Made by a program: the position numbers and the translations under genes
Notes under the pieces: generated by a model
Database searches by the model: none
What the model saw: the letters and a program-made list of their open reading frames with translations, nothing else
What the model was told of the DNA's origin: nothing
Source: Paracoccaceae bacterium
GTDB lineage: Bacteria; Pseudomonadota; Alphaproteobacteria; Rhodobacterales; Rhodobacteraceae
Assembly: GCA_028874915.1 (NCBI GenBank)
Contig: JAPPHA010000060.1
Location: forward strand, 52,881-116,880
Reading direction: 5' to 3'
Length of the DNA stretch: 64,000 nt
Shown: piece by piece, positions 43,562-52,352 of the stretch
Numbering within the stretch: position 1 is the stretch's first letter
How the letters are laid out: the number at the start of each line of letters is the position of its first letter

Positions 43562-44444
43562 CTTCGTCCTCCCTTTCTGATCTTGTGGTTTGCCAAGCGT
43601 TCCAGTGCCCTCACTATGCCGGAACGGCCGGATTCGGCCCCGCCTTGGGCCGCGCAGGTGTTCACAAACTCTTGCTCCATAGCCGTATCGGGCAGGCCAA
43701 CACCAAAGGTGCGGGCGCATTGCTGGGCCAGGTTCAGGTCTCTTTGATGCGAGCGTACGCGGAATCCGAAATCAATTGTTCGTTTGATCATGTATTCACC
43801 ATGCACATCGAGTATCTTTGAGGCTGCAAACCCGCACATCTGAGATTCGCGCACCTCAATTGGGTCACGCCCGGCTTTGGAGGCAAGTACCAACGCCTTG
43901 GCGACGGTTTCGATGTTCAGCGCTACAATAATCGGATTGGAAATCCTGCAAGTCAGGCCCGCACCGCCTGTCTCTCCGACGAGCGTTATGTTCTTGCTCG
44001 TGAGTTCGAATTATGAACGCACGGTCAATAGCGGCCTGCGTGCCGCCACACATGATCGACAGCGAAGCCGCCTTTGCGCCCACTTCACCGCCCGAATCCG
44101 GCACATCATCAAAATCGATACCCAATTCGGCGAATGTGTCTGAAATTCTGGCGGTTTCGATCGGGCTGATCGAGGACATGTCTATAACACGTTTGCCCGC
44201 CAAAACCCTGGCCGATACACCGTTGGCACCTGGGAGGACCCGCATCACGTCGGGTGTGTCCGGCAGGACCGTGATGACGGTGTCCACCGTTTCGGCCGCC
44301 TCTGCAGACGCATCGAGAACCGTGGCGGACGGTTCCTCCGGCAGGGGAGAGCGAATGAGGGAAGTGAACAGGTCATTCCCGGCGTCTGGAAGGTATGCCG
44401 CCATCGGAGCGCCGTTAACTCAGCCCAATTAACCCGATCTTCAT
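43528..44444 (-). pseudogene. 3-hydroxyisobutyrate/tartronate-semialdehyde reductase-type dehydrogenase, frameshifted
   Basis: The start (ATG at 44444, MKIGLIGLS, then TAA) is the beta-hydroxyacid dehydrogenase nucleotide site. A shift leads into PMAAYLPDAGNDLF, TVITVLPDTPDV, DMSSISPIETARI (catalytic region) and VPDSGGEVGAKAASLSIMCGG (usual VSGG). Another shift near 44000 leads to VGETGGAGLTCRISNPIIVAL and AKALVLASKAG, with the rest of the C-terminal domain to 43528. All parts of a roughly 300-residue protein are there, but two shifts break it. It is either a recent pseudogene or carries sequence errors. Confidence 0.72.
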
Positions 44445-44524
44445 TCGTTCTATGCTCCATTAACAACCGCCTCTGACTCCGCTTCGGAATTCTGGCTCGG
44501 CGGTAAATTTCTCTGGACAATAAG

Positions 44525-44541
44525 ACATCATACATCATACA
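44525..44541. promoter_or_regulatory. Repeated ACATCAT in divergent promoter
   Basis: ACATCATACATCATACA contains two tandem copies of ACATCAT and two of CATAC. The same ACATCATAC string occurs in the aap promoter at 31684. It lies between the minus-strand dehydrogenase operon and the plus-strand aldolase/hydantoinase operon and may bind the GntR regulator. Confidence 0.42.
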
Positions 44542-44605
44542 AATTCAAGTCGCAAAACAGCGCTTGAACCCTGTGAGGGCAAGAGTGAAGGAGAAGCAGA
44601 ATGCA

Positions 44606-45259
44606 GTGAACGAATTGCTGGGCGACGGCAAGGTCCGCATCGGATCGTGGCTTTCGCCGGGATTGGTGAGCGAAGTCATTGCGGGATCGGAATGCGACTG
44701 GATCCTGATCGACGGCGAACTTAGTCCCAATGACGTGCTGATCGACATGGCCCAGCTTCAGGCAGCGGGGAAGATGCCGGTCGAAACCTTTGTTCGACTG
44801 CCGTCGAACGATGCAAGCGTGATCAAGCAGATCATGGACATCGGAGCGCGAAGCCAGATGATTCCGAATGTTCGATGTACCGATCAGGCGAGGGAGATCG
44901 TACGCACTACGCATCATGCGCCCGATGGCATCCGAAATTTCTCGGAGGGGCACCGGTCTAACCGGTTCGGACGGATCACGGTCGATCAGGCAAATGCAGC
45001 CGGCGGTCAACTGCTGGTTTTGCAGATCGGATGGGCAGAAAGTGCAAAAGGCGCGGCTGAGATCGCAGCGGCGGAAGGCGTTAATGTGCTGTTCGTTGGC
45101 CTCGCAGATCGTTTGACGATCCTGGGCGCAATGGGCATTCCTGGCACCGGTCAAGTCCCAAGCCGATCACCATATCAGGGCGTCCTGCACGTTGGCGGCT
45201 GTCGGAGCGGACCCGGGGCCTCTGGCGCGTGGCTCGGATTCTTTGATGAGCATCATTGA
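44606..45259 (+). pseudogene. HpcH/HpaI-type aldolase, degraded
   Basis: The N-terminal half follows HpcH/HpaI aldolases: RIGSWLSPG, DWILIDGELSPNDVL (usual ID.EH.PND), QLQAAGKMPVETFVRLPSND and IKQIMDIGA. The second half has lost key residues: the usual metal-binding QIE is QIG, GPADLS is GLADRL, and the end runs in what looks like a wrong frame. The length, about 218 residues, is short of the usual 250. A strong ribosome site (AAGGAG) points at an ATG (44601) that hits a stop after two codons; translation in this frame would need the GTG at 44606. Probably inactive. Intact members cleave 2-keto-3-deoxy acids to pyruvate and an aldehyde. Confidence 0.6.
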
Positions 45260-45286
45260 CCGGGGCAGAGACATGAAACATGGCGC

Positions 45287-47380
45287 ATGACACATGACGG
45301 TAAGCAGGTCCGTTTGGGTGTGGATATCGGTGGCACATTCACGGATGTTGCGATGGAGATCGGTCCAGAACTGTTCTCGACCAAGGTTCTGACCGACTAT
45401 TCTGCACTGGAACAGGCGATCCTCGACGGGGTGACGCGGGTGGCCGGCAAGGCAGGAATTGGCCTGGGTCGGATCGACCTGATCATTCACGGCACCACGC
45501 TGGCCACCAATGCCCTGATCGAACGGCGCGGGGCGAAGACGGCGTTTCTGACCACCCGGGGTTTTCGGGATGTGATCGAGATGCGCGCCGAAAACCGGTT
45601 CGAACAATATGACCTGAATATTGTGCTTCCCGCACCGCTTGTCGCCCGAAACAACCGTTTTGACGTGGCTGGCCGGATCGGCGCATCGGGCCGGGAATTG
45701 CAGCCGCTTGATGAAGCGAAGGTGGCCGAGTTCGCCCGAAACGTTTCCGCCGCCGGATACGAATCGATCGCCATCGGCTTTATCCATTCGTATGTGAACC
45801 CGGCCCACGAACAGCGCGCCCGTGAAATTGTTGAACGCGAGGCGCCCGACCTGAGCGTGTCGATCTCGTCCGAGGTTTCTCCCCAGATGCGGGAATTCGA
45901 GCGTTTCAATACGGTCTGCTCCAATGCTTTCATCAGGCCATTGATGGAAGGCTATCTCAGCCGCTTGGTGGACAGGCTGAAAGACATCGGAGCAGACTGC
46001 CCTGTCTTCATGATCCATTCCGGTGGCGGGTTGATTTCGGTCGAAACAGCTGCCGCTTTTCCAGTGCGGCTCCTGGAATCGGGGCCAGCCGGGGGGGCGA
46101 TATATGCGGCCGATGTCGCTGCCCGGCATGGGCTGAACCGAATTCTCAGCTATGACATGGGTGGCACCACCGCCAAGATATGCCTTGTCGAGGATTTTAC
46201 GCCAAGGACGGCGCGGACTTTCGAAGTGGCCCGGACCTATCGATTCAAGAAAGGTTCGGGCATGCCGATTTCGATTCCCGTGATCGAGATGGTCGAGATC
46301 GGAGCAGGGGGCGGGTCGCTGGCCCATGTCGACGGAATGCGTCAAATCCGGGTTGGACCAGAAAGCGCGGGCTCGGAACCCGGCCCCGCATGTTATCAGC
46401 GCGGCGGCGAGAGACCGGCCGTAACCGATTCGGACCTGGTCCTGGGTAAGCTCGACCCCATGAACTTTGCAGGCGGTGAAATAAAGCTATCGGCCGAGAA
46501 ATCGGCTGTTGCGCTGATCGACCATGTTGGACGCGGATTGAACTGGGATGCCGAGAACGCCGCAGTCGGCGTTGCCGAGGTTGTTGACGAAAACATGGCC
46601 GCTGCCGCCCGGGTTCACGCGGTGGAAAATGGCAAGGAGTTGAGCGAGTTCACGATGATCGCCTTTGGCGGTGCGGCGCCGCTTCACGCAAATCGGTTGT
46701 GCGAGAAGTTGGGGATCGACGCGCTTCTTGTACCACCGGGGGCTGGCGTGGGATCGGCCATCGGGTTTCTGCGGGCACCATTTGGATATGAGGCTGTGCG
46801 CGGGGCTTATATGAAGCTCAGCCAGTATGATGCGGCACGGGTGAACTCTGTGCTGCAAGGGCTGGAAGAGGAATCCGTTTCCGTCGCCCGTGCCGGTGTT
46901 CCAGAAGGGGCGCTGGAAATCGAGCGCAAGGCCTATATGCGCTACGTTGGTCAGGGGTGGGAGATCCCGATAATTCTCCCGGGTAGTGCACTGAAACCGG
47001 AAGACCGGGTGCACATGCGCGGCCTGTTCGAGCAGGAATACGAACGGCTGTTTGGCAGTCCTTTGACCGGGCTGGACATCGAGGTCATGAACTGGTCGGT
47101 CAAGGCCGTATCGAAATTGTTCCCGGTGGAGCGCGCAGCGCGGGTCTTGGTCGATGGTTCCGCACCGATCAATGCCACGCGAAAGATTTTTGACGCGCGT
47201 GTATCCGGGTTTGTCGAAGCTGGGATTGTCAATCGCTGCGACATGACGCCCGGAACCACGGTCAGTGGCCCGGCGGCAATCGTCGAGGCCGAAACCACCA
47301 CTATTGTGACTGCTGCCTTTGCCGCGACCATGCAATCGGACGGCTGCTTGTTGGTGCGCAAGAAGGAGGTCGTCCAATGA
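45287..47380 (+). CDS. hyuA: Hydantoinase/oxoprolinase subunit A, second copy
   Basis: 697 residues, full length. VDIGGTFTDVAME near the start, HGTTLATNALIERRGAKTAF, the central DMGGTTAKICLVED and IAFGGAAPLHANRL are the ATPase-fold and hydantoinase motifs. VESGPAGG-type sequence appears as LLESGPAGGAIYA. It acts with the following HyuB on a cyclic amide. It is clearly diverged from the copy at 10 kb, so it was gained separately. Ends in ATGA overlap with hyuB. Confidence 0.88.
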   Translation: MTHDGKQVRLGVDIGGTFTDVAMEIGPELFSTKVLTDYSALEQAILDGVTRVAGKAGIGLGRIDLIIHGTTLATNALIERRGAKTAFLTTRGFRDVIEMRAENRFEQYDLNIVLPAPLVARNNRFDVAGRIGASGRELQPLDEAKVAEFARNVSAAGYESIAIGFIHSYVNPAHEQRAREIVEREAPDLSVSISSEVSPQMREFERFNTVCSNAFIRPLMEGYLSRLVDRLKDIGADCPVFMIHSGGGLISVETAAAFPVRLLESGPAGGAIYAADVAARHGLNRILSYDMGGTTAKICLVEDFTPRTARTFEVARTYRFKKGSGMPISIPVIEMVEIGAGGGSLAHVDGMRQIRVGPESAGSEPGPACYQRGGERPAVTDSDLVLGKLDPMNFAGGEIKLSAEKSAVALIDHVGRGLNWDAENAAVGVAEVVDENMAAAARVHAVENGKELSEFTMIAFGGAAPLHANRLCEKLGIDALLVPPGAGVGSAIGFLRAPFGYEAVRGAYMKLSQYDAARVNSVLQGLEEESVSVARAGVPEGALEIERKAYMRYVGQGWEIPIILPGSALKPEDRVHMRGLFEQEYERLFGSPLTGLDIEVMNWSVKAVSKLFPVERAARVLVDGSAPINATRKIFDARVSGFVEAGIVNRCDMTPGTTVSGPAAIVEAETTTIVTAAFAATMQSDGCLLVRKKEVVQ

Positions 47381-49038
47381 GCACCGACTTTGCAGATGTT
47401 CATTTTCAGATCATGTGGAACCGTCTGATTTCGGTCGTTGAGGAACAAGCGCTCACCCTGGTGCGGACTGCCTTTTCCACCTCGGTGCGCGAAGCCGGCG
47501 ATCTGTCGGCCGGGGTGTTTGACCGCGAAGGCCGGATGCTGGCCCAAGCCGTCACCGGAACACCCGGTCATGTCAACGCCATGGCTGTAGCGGTTCGGAA
47601 TTTTATCCAGGTCTTGGGAGAAGACAACATTTTTGAAGGCGATGTCTATTTTACCAATGATCCCTGGAAGGGCACAGGGCACTTATTGGATTTTACGTTC
47701 GTCACTCCCGTTTTCCGTAAGGGCGAACTGGTGGGATTTTTTGCCTGCACGGCGCATGTCGTCGATGTTGGGGGGCGTGGGTTTGGTCCTGACGCCAGCG
47801 AAGTCTACGAGGAAGGCATTTTCATCCCCATCACGAAATTTGCCACACGGGGCGAGGTCGACCAGAGTCTCATTAACATCATCCGCCACAATGTGCGCGA
47901 GGCTGATCAGGTGATCGGTGATCTGCACTCCCTTTCGGCGTGTAATTACATCGGTCATTTGCGCCTGATGGACATGATGGACGAGTTCAGCATCGACCGG
48001 CTTGATGCGCTGCGCGATTTCATTTTCGAGAACAGCCGCCGGGCGACTTTGAGCAGGCTCTCGGCGCTTCCGGCGGGTTCCTATTTCAACGAAATGGACG
48101 TCGATGGCTATGACATCCCAATCCGCATGCAGGTCCGGCTCGATGTCTCGCCCGACGGGGTCCACGCTGACTTTGAAGGGACGTCCGGGCAAAGCGCACT
48201 AGGTATCAACGTGCCGTTGATCTATACGATCGCCTATTGCGGCTACGGTCTGAAATGTGCGCTGGCGCCGGAGATTCCCAACAATCACGCTTCATTGGAA
48301 CCCTTCACCGTTGCGGCACCGGTGGGCTGTATCCTCAATGCGCAGCATCCGGCCCCGGTCGCGGTACGCCACGTGCTGGGTCACTTCATCCCCGACGCGG
48401 TGCTGGGCGCAGTTTCACAGTTCCTGCCGGATGTTGCACCGGCCGAAGGAGCCAGCGCGCTTTGGAACATCCAAGTCTCTGTAAGGCCGATTCCCGGTGC
48501 AAAGGCCGCCGCAGGTGAGAGGTTGCAGTCGGCAGAGATCCTTATGTTCAACTCTGGTGGCTCGGGCGCACGGCCCACTCTCGATGGGCTCAATGCCACC
48601 GCCTTTCCGTCAGGTGTGCACGCCATGTCAGTTGAGGCCACCGAGCAGGTCGGCCCGATCACTGTGTGGCGCAAGGAATTCCGCGAAGGATCAGGTGGGG
48701 CAGGGCGTCTGCGAGGTGGTTTGGGACAGGTGGTCGAGATTGGTGCCAACGAAGGGCACGAATTCCATATCAAGGCGATGTTCGACCGGGTGCGGAATCC
48801 CGCACGCGGGCGTCAGGGCGGCCGGCCCGGAGCGGCCGGCGTGGTTCGGCTGGATGACGAGACGCCAATGCAGCCCAAGGGTCGCCAAAAGGTGCCGGCA
48901 GGACGGCGTCTAGTGCTGGAATTGCCAGGTGGCGGTGGCTTCGGGAATCCGTCCGAGCGAGATCCTCAAGCAGTCGAAAGGGATATAGAGCTGGGGTATC
49001 TCAGTGCCGAACAAGCCGCAGGGGAGCATGGTAAATGA
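47377..49038 (+). CDS. hyuB: Hydantoinase/oxoprolinase subunit B, second copy
   Basis: 553 residues. FQIMWNRLISVVEEQALTLV at the start, FTNDPWKGTGHLLDF, HVVDVGGRGFGPDA and the C-terminal LELPGGGGFGNPSERD are typical for hydantoinase B. The start overlaps hyuA (ATGA) and the stop overlaps the aminotransferase start (ATGA), so hyuA, hyuB and the aminotransferase gene are translationally coupled. No decay is seen, unlike several neighbours. Confidence 0.88.
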   Translation: MSTDFADVHFQIMWNRLISVVEEQALTLVRTAFSTSVREAGDLSAGVFDREGRMLAQAVTGTPGHVNAMAVAVRNFIQVLGEDNIFEGDVYFTNDPWKGTGHLLDFTFVTPVFRKGELVGFFACTAHVVDVGGRGFGPDASEVYEEGIFIPITKFATRGEVDQSLINIIRHNVREADQVIGDLHSLSACNYIGHLRLMDMMDEFSIDRLDALRDFIFENSRRATLSRLSALPAGSYFNEMDVDGYDIPIRMQVRLDVSPDGVHADFEGTSGQSALGINVPLIYTIAYCGYGLKCALAPEIPNNHASLEPFTVAAPVGCILNAQHPAPVAVRHVLGHFIPDAVLGAVSQFLPDVAPAEGASALWNIQVSVRPIPGAKAAAGERLQSAEILMFNSGGSGARPTLDGLNATAFPSGVHAMSVEATEQVGPITVWRKEFREGSGGAGRLRGGLGQVVEIGANEGHEFHIKAMFDRVRNPARGRQGGRPGAAGVVRLDDETPMQPKGRQKVPAGRRLVLELPGGGGFGNPSERDPQAVERDIELGYLSAEQAAGEHGK

Positions 49039-50237
49039 GTTTCGAGTCCGCCCGCATGCAGCTGATCAAACCTTCGCCTTCAATTGCCATCTCAACAGCA
49101 GCAAATGCGATGAAAGCAGCGGGTGAACCGGTGATTGACTTGGCGATTGGCGAGCCGGACTTCGACACACCCGGTCACATCATCGAAGCAGCCTACGCGT
49201 CAGTGAAACGAGGCGAGACACGGTATACCGCACCCGATGGAACTCCGGAGCTGAAAGATGCCGTGATTGAAAAGTTCCGGCGCGAGAACGGGCTGGATTT
49301 TGCGCGGGAAAACATAACCTGCGCCAACGGGGCCAAACAGGTTCTGTTCAATGCGCTGATGGCGACGCTCGAACCGGGCGACGAAGTGATTTGTCCTGCT
49401 CCATACTGGGTAAGTTATACGGATATGACGCTGCTGATCGGTGGCAGACCCAAAGTGGTGGAATGCGCCATTGACGAGGGATTCAAACTGACCCCGGAAA
49501 AACTCGAGGCAGGCATCACCCCGCAAACCCGCTGGCTGTTCCTGAATTCGCCTTCAAATCCATCGGGCGCGGCCTACACGGCCGATGAGTTCAGGGCTTT
49601 GGGCGCTGTGCTGGCGCGCCACCAAAGGGTACTTGTCCTGTCGGACGAGATTTATGAGCAGATCTGGTATGCCGACACGCCCTTCACGTCGTTCGCGGAG
49701 GCCTGTCCGGAACTGGCGGATCGTACGGTAATTGCGAACGGTGTCTCCAAGGCCTATGCGATGACGGGTTGGCGTATCGGCTATGCTGCTGCACCTGCAT
49801 CACTGGCAAGGGTGATGAGCAAGGTTCAAAGCCAGTCTACCTCTAACCCCTGCTCGGTCAGCCAGGCGGCGGCCATCGCGGCATTGACTGAAAGCCAGGA
49901 TTTTGTTGCTGAGGCTCGCGTCGAATACCGTGCGCGCCGGGATCTGGTGATCGATGGTTTGTCACGAATCGAAGGGATCGAAGTCCTGAGCCCTGAAGGC
50001 GCGTTTTATGCCTACCCGTCGGTTGCAGCCTTCATGGGGTGCAAGACACCGACGGGAGAAGAGATCACGGGCGACACCGTTCTGACTCAATACCTTCTGC
50101 AAGCCGCAAAAGTCGCCGGTGTACACGGGGCGGCATTTGGTTCGTCGCCAAGTATTCGTTTTTCTTATGCGCAGTCTCGCGAGCATTTGACCACAGCCGT
50201 CGGCAGACTGGCTGAGGCGTTTGACGCCTTAAAATAA
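49035..50237 (+). CDS. Class I aspartate/aromatic aminotransferase
   Basis: 400 residues. DLAIGEPDFDTPGHI, YTAPDGTPELKDA, ANGAKQVLFNALMA, FLNSPSNPSGAAYT and the pyridoxal lysine region NGVSKAYAMTGWRIGY are all present, matching the AspC subgroup of alphaproteobacteria (prephenate/aspartate aminotransferase type). It transfers the amino group between aspartate or an aromatic amino acid and a 2-oxo acid. In this operon it may handle the amino acid released by HyuAB. Next gene starts 13 bases on. Confidence 0.88.
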   Translation: MSFESARMQLIKPSPSIAISTAANAMKAAGEPVIDLAIGEPDFDTPGHIIEAAYASVKRGETRYTAPDGTPELKDAVIEKFRRENGLDFARENITCANGAKQVLFNALMATLEPGDEVICPAPYWVSYTDMTLLIGGRPKVVECAIDEGFKLTPEKLEAGITPQTRWLFLNSPSNPSGAAYTADEFRALGAVLARHQRVLVLSDEIYEQIWYADTPFTSFAEACPELADRTVIANGVSKAYAMTGWRIGYAAAPASLARVMSKVQSQSTSNPCSVSQAAAIAALTESQDFVAEARVEYRARRDLVIDGLSRIEGIEVLSPEGAFYAYPSVAAFMGCKTPTGEEITGDTVLTQYLLQAAKVAGVHGAAFGSSPSIRFSYAQSREHLTTAVGRLAEAFDALK

Positions 50238-50250
50238 AGGGACATCCGAT

Positions 50251-51054
50251 ATGGCCCATCTGAACCGCATTCTACTGACAGGCGCTTCAGGCGGACTCGG
50301 CACGCTGCTGCGGACGGGAATCGCAAAAATGTGTACGCATCTTCGACTGTCCAGTCGCTATGGGTTGGGGCAGGCCGGACCGAACGAGGAACATGCGATC
50401 TGTGACCTGTCAGACGCCGATGCGGTGTTGGAGATGACACGCGATGTGGACATGGTGATCCACATGGGCGGTGTCGGTAGGGAAAACACCTTCGATGCGA
50501 TCCTGCAATCGAACTACGTCGGTTTCTACAACCTCTATGAAGGCTGCCGGAAGAACCGTGTCAAACGGGTGATCTGGGGCAGTTCCAACCATGCCATTGG
50601 GTTTTATTCGCGCACGCAGCGCATAGACGCCTCGGTGCCGACGCGACCGGACAGCAACTATGGTGTTTCCAAGGTCTTCGGCGAAGGACTGGCGCAATAC
50701 TATTGGGACAAGTTCGACCTGGAGAGCGTCTCGATCCGGATTGGGTCGTGCTTTCCCAAGCCGCTCGACCGGCGGATGTTGACAACCTGGTTGAGCTATC
50801 CTGATTTTATAAATTTGACCGAGTGCTGCCTGACGGCACCGCGGGTCGAACACACGATCGTCTATGGCGTGTCCGACAATGACTCTGTGCTCTGGGACAA
50901 TCACATGGCCGCCCACCTGGGTTACAGGCCCAAGGACAATGCGGAAGTTCATCGCGCGGAGATCGAAGCTGCGACCGAACCCCATGACAGGGATGACCTG
51001 GCAATCGCCGTGCATGGCGGCGGATTCGCTGCAGCCGGTCACTTTGAGGATTGA
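50251..51054 (+). CDS. udh: Uronate dehydrogenase-like NAD-dependent epimerase/dehydratase family protein
   Basis: 267 residues, an extended-type Rossmann protein. LTGASGGLGTLLR is the NAD loop; VIHMGGVG, GSSNHAIGFY and the catalytic NYGVSKVFGE follow. The block IGSCFPKPLDRRMLTTWLSY closely follows bacterial uronate dehydrogenases, which oxidise galacturonate or glucuronate to aldaric acid lactones. A uronate substrate would fit the 2-keto-3-deoxy-acid aldolase and the dehydrogenases nearby. The ATG is preceded by AAAGGGACATCC. Confidence 0.8.
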   Translation: MAHLNRILLTGASGGLGTLLRTGIAKMCTHLRLSSRYGLGQAGPNEEHAICDLSDADAVLEMTRDVDMVIHMGGVGRENTFDAILQSNYVGFYNLYEGCRKNRVKRVIWGSSNHAIGFYSRTQRIDASVPTRPDSNYGVSKVFGEGLAQYYWDKFDLESVSIRIGSCFPKPLDRRMLTTWLSYPDFINLTECCLTAPRVEHTIVYGVSDNDSVLWDNHMAAHLGYRPKDNAEVHRAEIEAATEPHDRDDLAIAVHGGGFAAAGHFED

Positions 51055-51057
51055 ACC

Positions 51058-52275
51058 ATGGGTCATCCTCCATATCGTGAACCATCACGGACAAGCTGGG
51101 ATGTTGTGATCGTTGGTGGGGCTGTGATTGGGTCCTCGATTGCCTATTGGCTTTCCGAAGATCCCGATTTCAACGGTTCCATTCTGGTGATCGAACGCGA
51201 CAGCAGCTACGAGTTTTCCTCGACCGCGCTGTCTACAAGCGCAATCCGGCAGCAATATTCCAATCCGATCAACGTCAAGATCAGCCAGTTCGGAGTGGAG
51301 TTCATCCATGGCTTTGCCGAACGGATGCAGAGATTTTATCCAGGCGAACATACACCAGATCTGGGGTTCAAGGAATACGGGTATCTCTTTTGTTGTTCGC
51401 CCCATGGTACCGATGCCGCCAAAGAACGTGTCGAAATGCAGCGTTGCCTGGGTGCACATACAGTGTTTCTGGAGGCCGGACCGCTCAAGGACCGTTTCCC
51501 ATGGCTCAATGTCGAAGACCTGGGGGGCGGTTCATGGGGAACCGAGGCAGAAGGCTGGTTCGACAGTTTGGGTCTGATGAACGGATTCAAGCGCGCTGCC
51601 CGCGCCAACGGCGCCGCATACGTTGATAATGAGGTGACGGGACTTGAATGCGATGGCGCGCGGGTGACGAGTGTGACCCTCCAGACAGGCGCGCGAATTT
51701 CTTGCGGCCTGCTGGTCAATGCCGCTGGCCCCCGTGCCAACATGATCGCCAGTATGGCTGGGCTGGAAATTCCGGTTGAGCCACGCAAACGCCACAGCTT
51801 CGTGTTCGCATGCGCTACTCCGATTCCGGCGCCGATGCCCAATGTGGTCGACTTGACGGGCACCTATGTACGTCCTGAACATGATCTGTTTCTCACCGGC
51901 AACACGCCGACACCCGATGGCCCCGCGGCGGTGGATGATTTCGAGACGAAGCACGACGAATTCGAACATTACATCTGGCCAGCACTTTGTCACCGAATTC
52001 CTCAGTTCGAAGCAATCAAGGTTCAGCAGTTTTGGACCGGGCACTATGCGTTTAACACCCTGGATCAAAATGCAATCGTCGGCTTCCATCCCGAGGTGGC
52101 AAATTTCATGTTTGCCAACGGGTTTTCCGGCCATGGTCTCCAACAATCGCCGGCAATAGGGCGTGGGGTCAGTGAGCTGATTGCTCAAGGGAACTATCGA
52201 ACTCTGGACCTCTCGCCGCTGCGTTATGAACGGGTGCCGAGAAACGAGCCCTTTTGGGAAGAGGCCGTGATATGA
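51058..52275 (+). CDS. FAD-dependent oxidoreductase, DAO family
   Basis: 405 residues. The FAD dinucleotide site is DVVIVGGAVIGSSIAYWLSE, followed by STSAIRQQYSNPINVKISQ and the C-terminal GFSGHGLQQSPAIGRGVSEL, typical of glycine/D-amino-acid oxidase-like and sarcosine-oxidase-like proteins. LLVNAAGPRA is the second FAD contact. It would oxidise an amine or amino acid to an imine and ammonia. Starts 3 bases after the udh stop. The stop overlaps an ATG for a further frame that ends after 26 codons. Confidence 0.85.
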   Translation: MGHPPYREPSRTSWDVVIVGGAVIGSSIAYWLSEDPDFNGSILVIERDSSYEFSSTALSTSAIRQQYSNPINVKISQFGVEFIHGFAERMQRFYPGEHTPDLGFKEYGYLFCCSPHGTDAAKERVEMQRCLGAHTVFLEAGPLKDRFPWLNVEDLGGGSWGTEAEGWFDSLGLMNGFKRAARANGAAYVDNEVTGLECDGARVTSVTLQTGARISCGLLVNAAGPRANMIASMAGLEIPVEPRKRHSFVFACATPIPAPMPNVVDLTGTYVRPEHDLFLTGNTPTPDGPAAVDDFETKHDEFEHYIWPALCHRIPQFEAIKVQQFWTGHYAFNTLDQNAIVGFHPEVANFMFANGFSGHGLQQSPAIGRGVSELIAQGNYRTLDLSPLRYERVPRNEPFWEEAVI

Positions 52276-52352
52276 ATCGAGCATTCGGTGCCAATGCCGC
52301 GGGTGAGGCCAATTTATTCAGCGCGAAGCACTCCCGTAATTTTCCCAGCTGA
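52272..52352 (+). pseudogene. Start of a lost operon gene
   Basis: An ATG overlaps the stop of the FAD oxidase gene (ATGA), as all other gene joints in this operon do. The peptide MNRAFGANAAGEANLFSAKH ends at a TGA after 26 codons. I do not recognise it. The position suggests the first codons of a next gene whose body has been deleted. Confidence 0.35.

Noticed and set aside
45167..46345. 392-codon minus-strand frame opposite the second hyuA
   Set aside because: The plus strand encodes HyuA with its ATPase motifs; the minus frame crosses the hyuA start and is motif-free.
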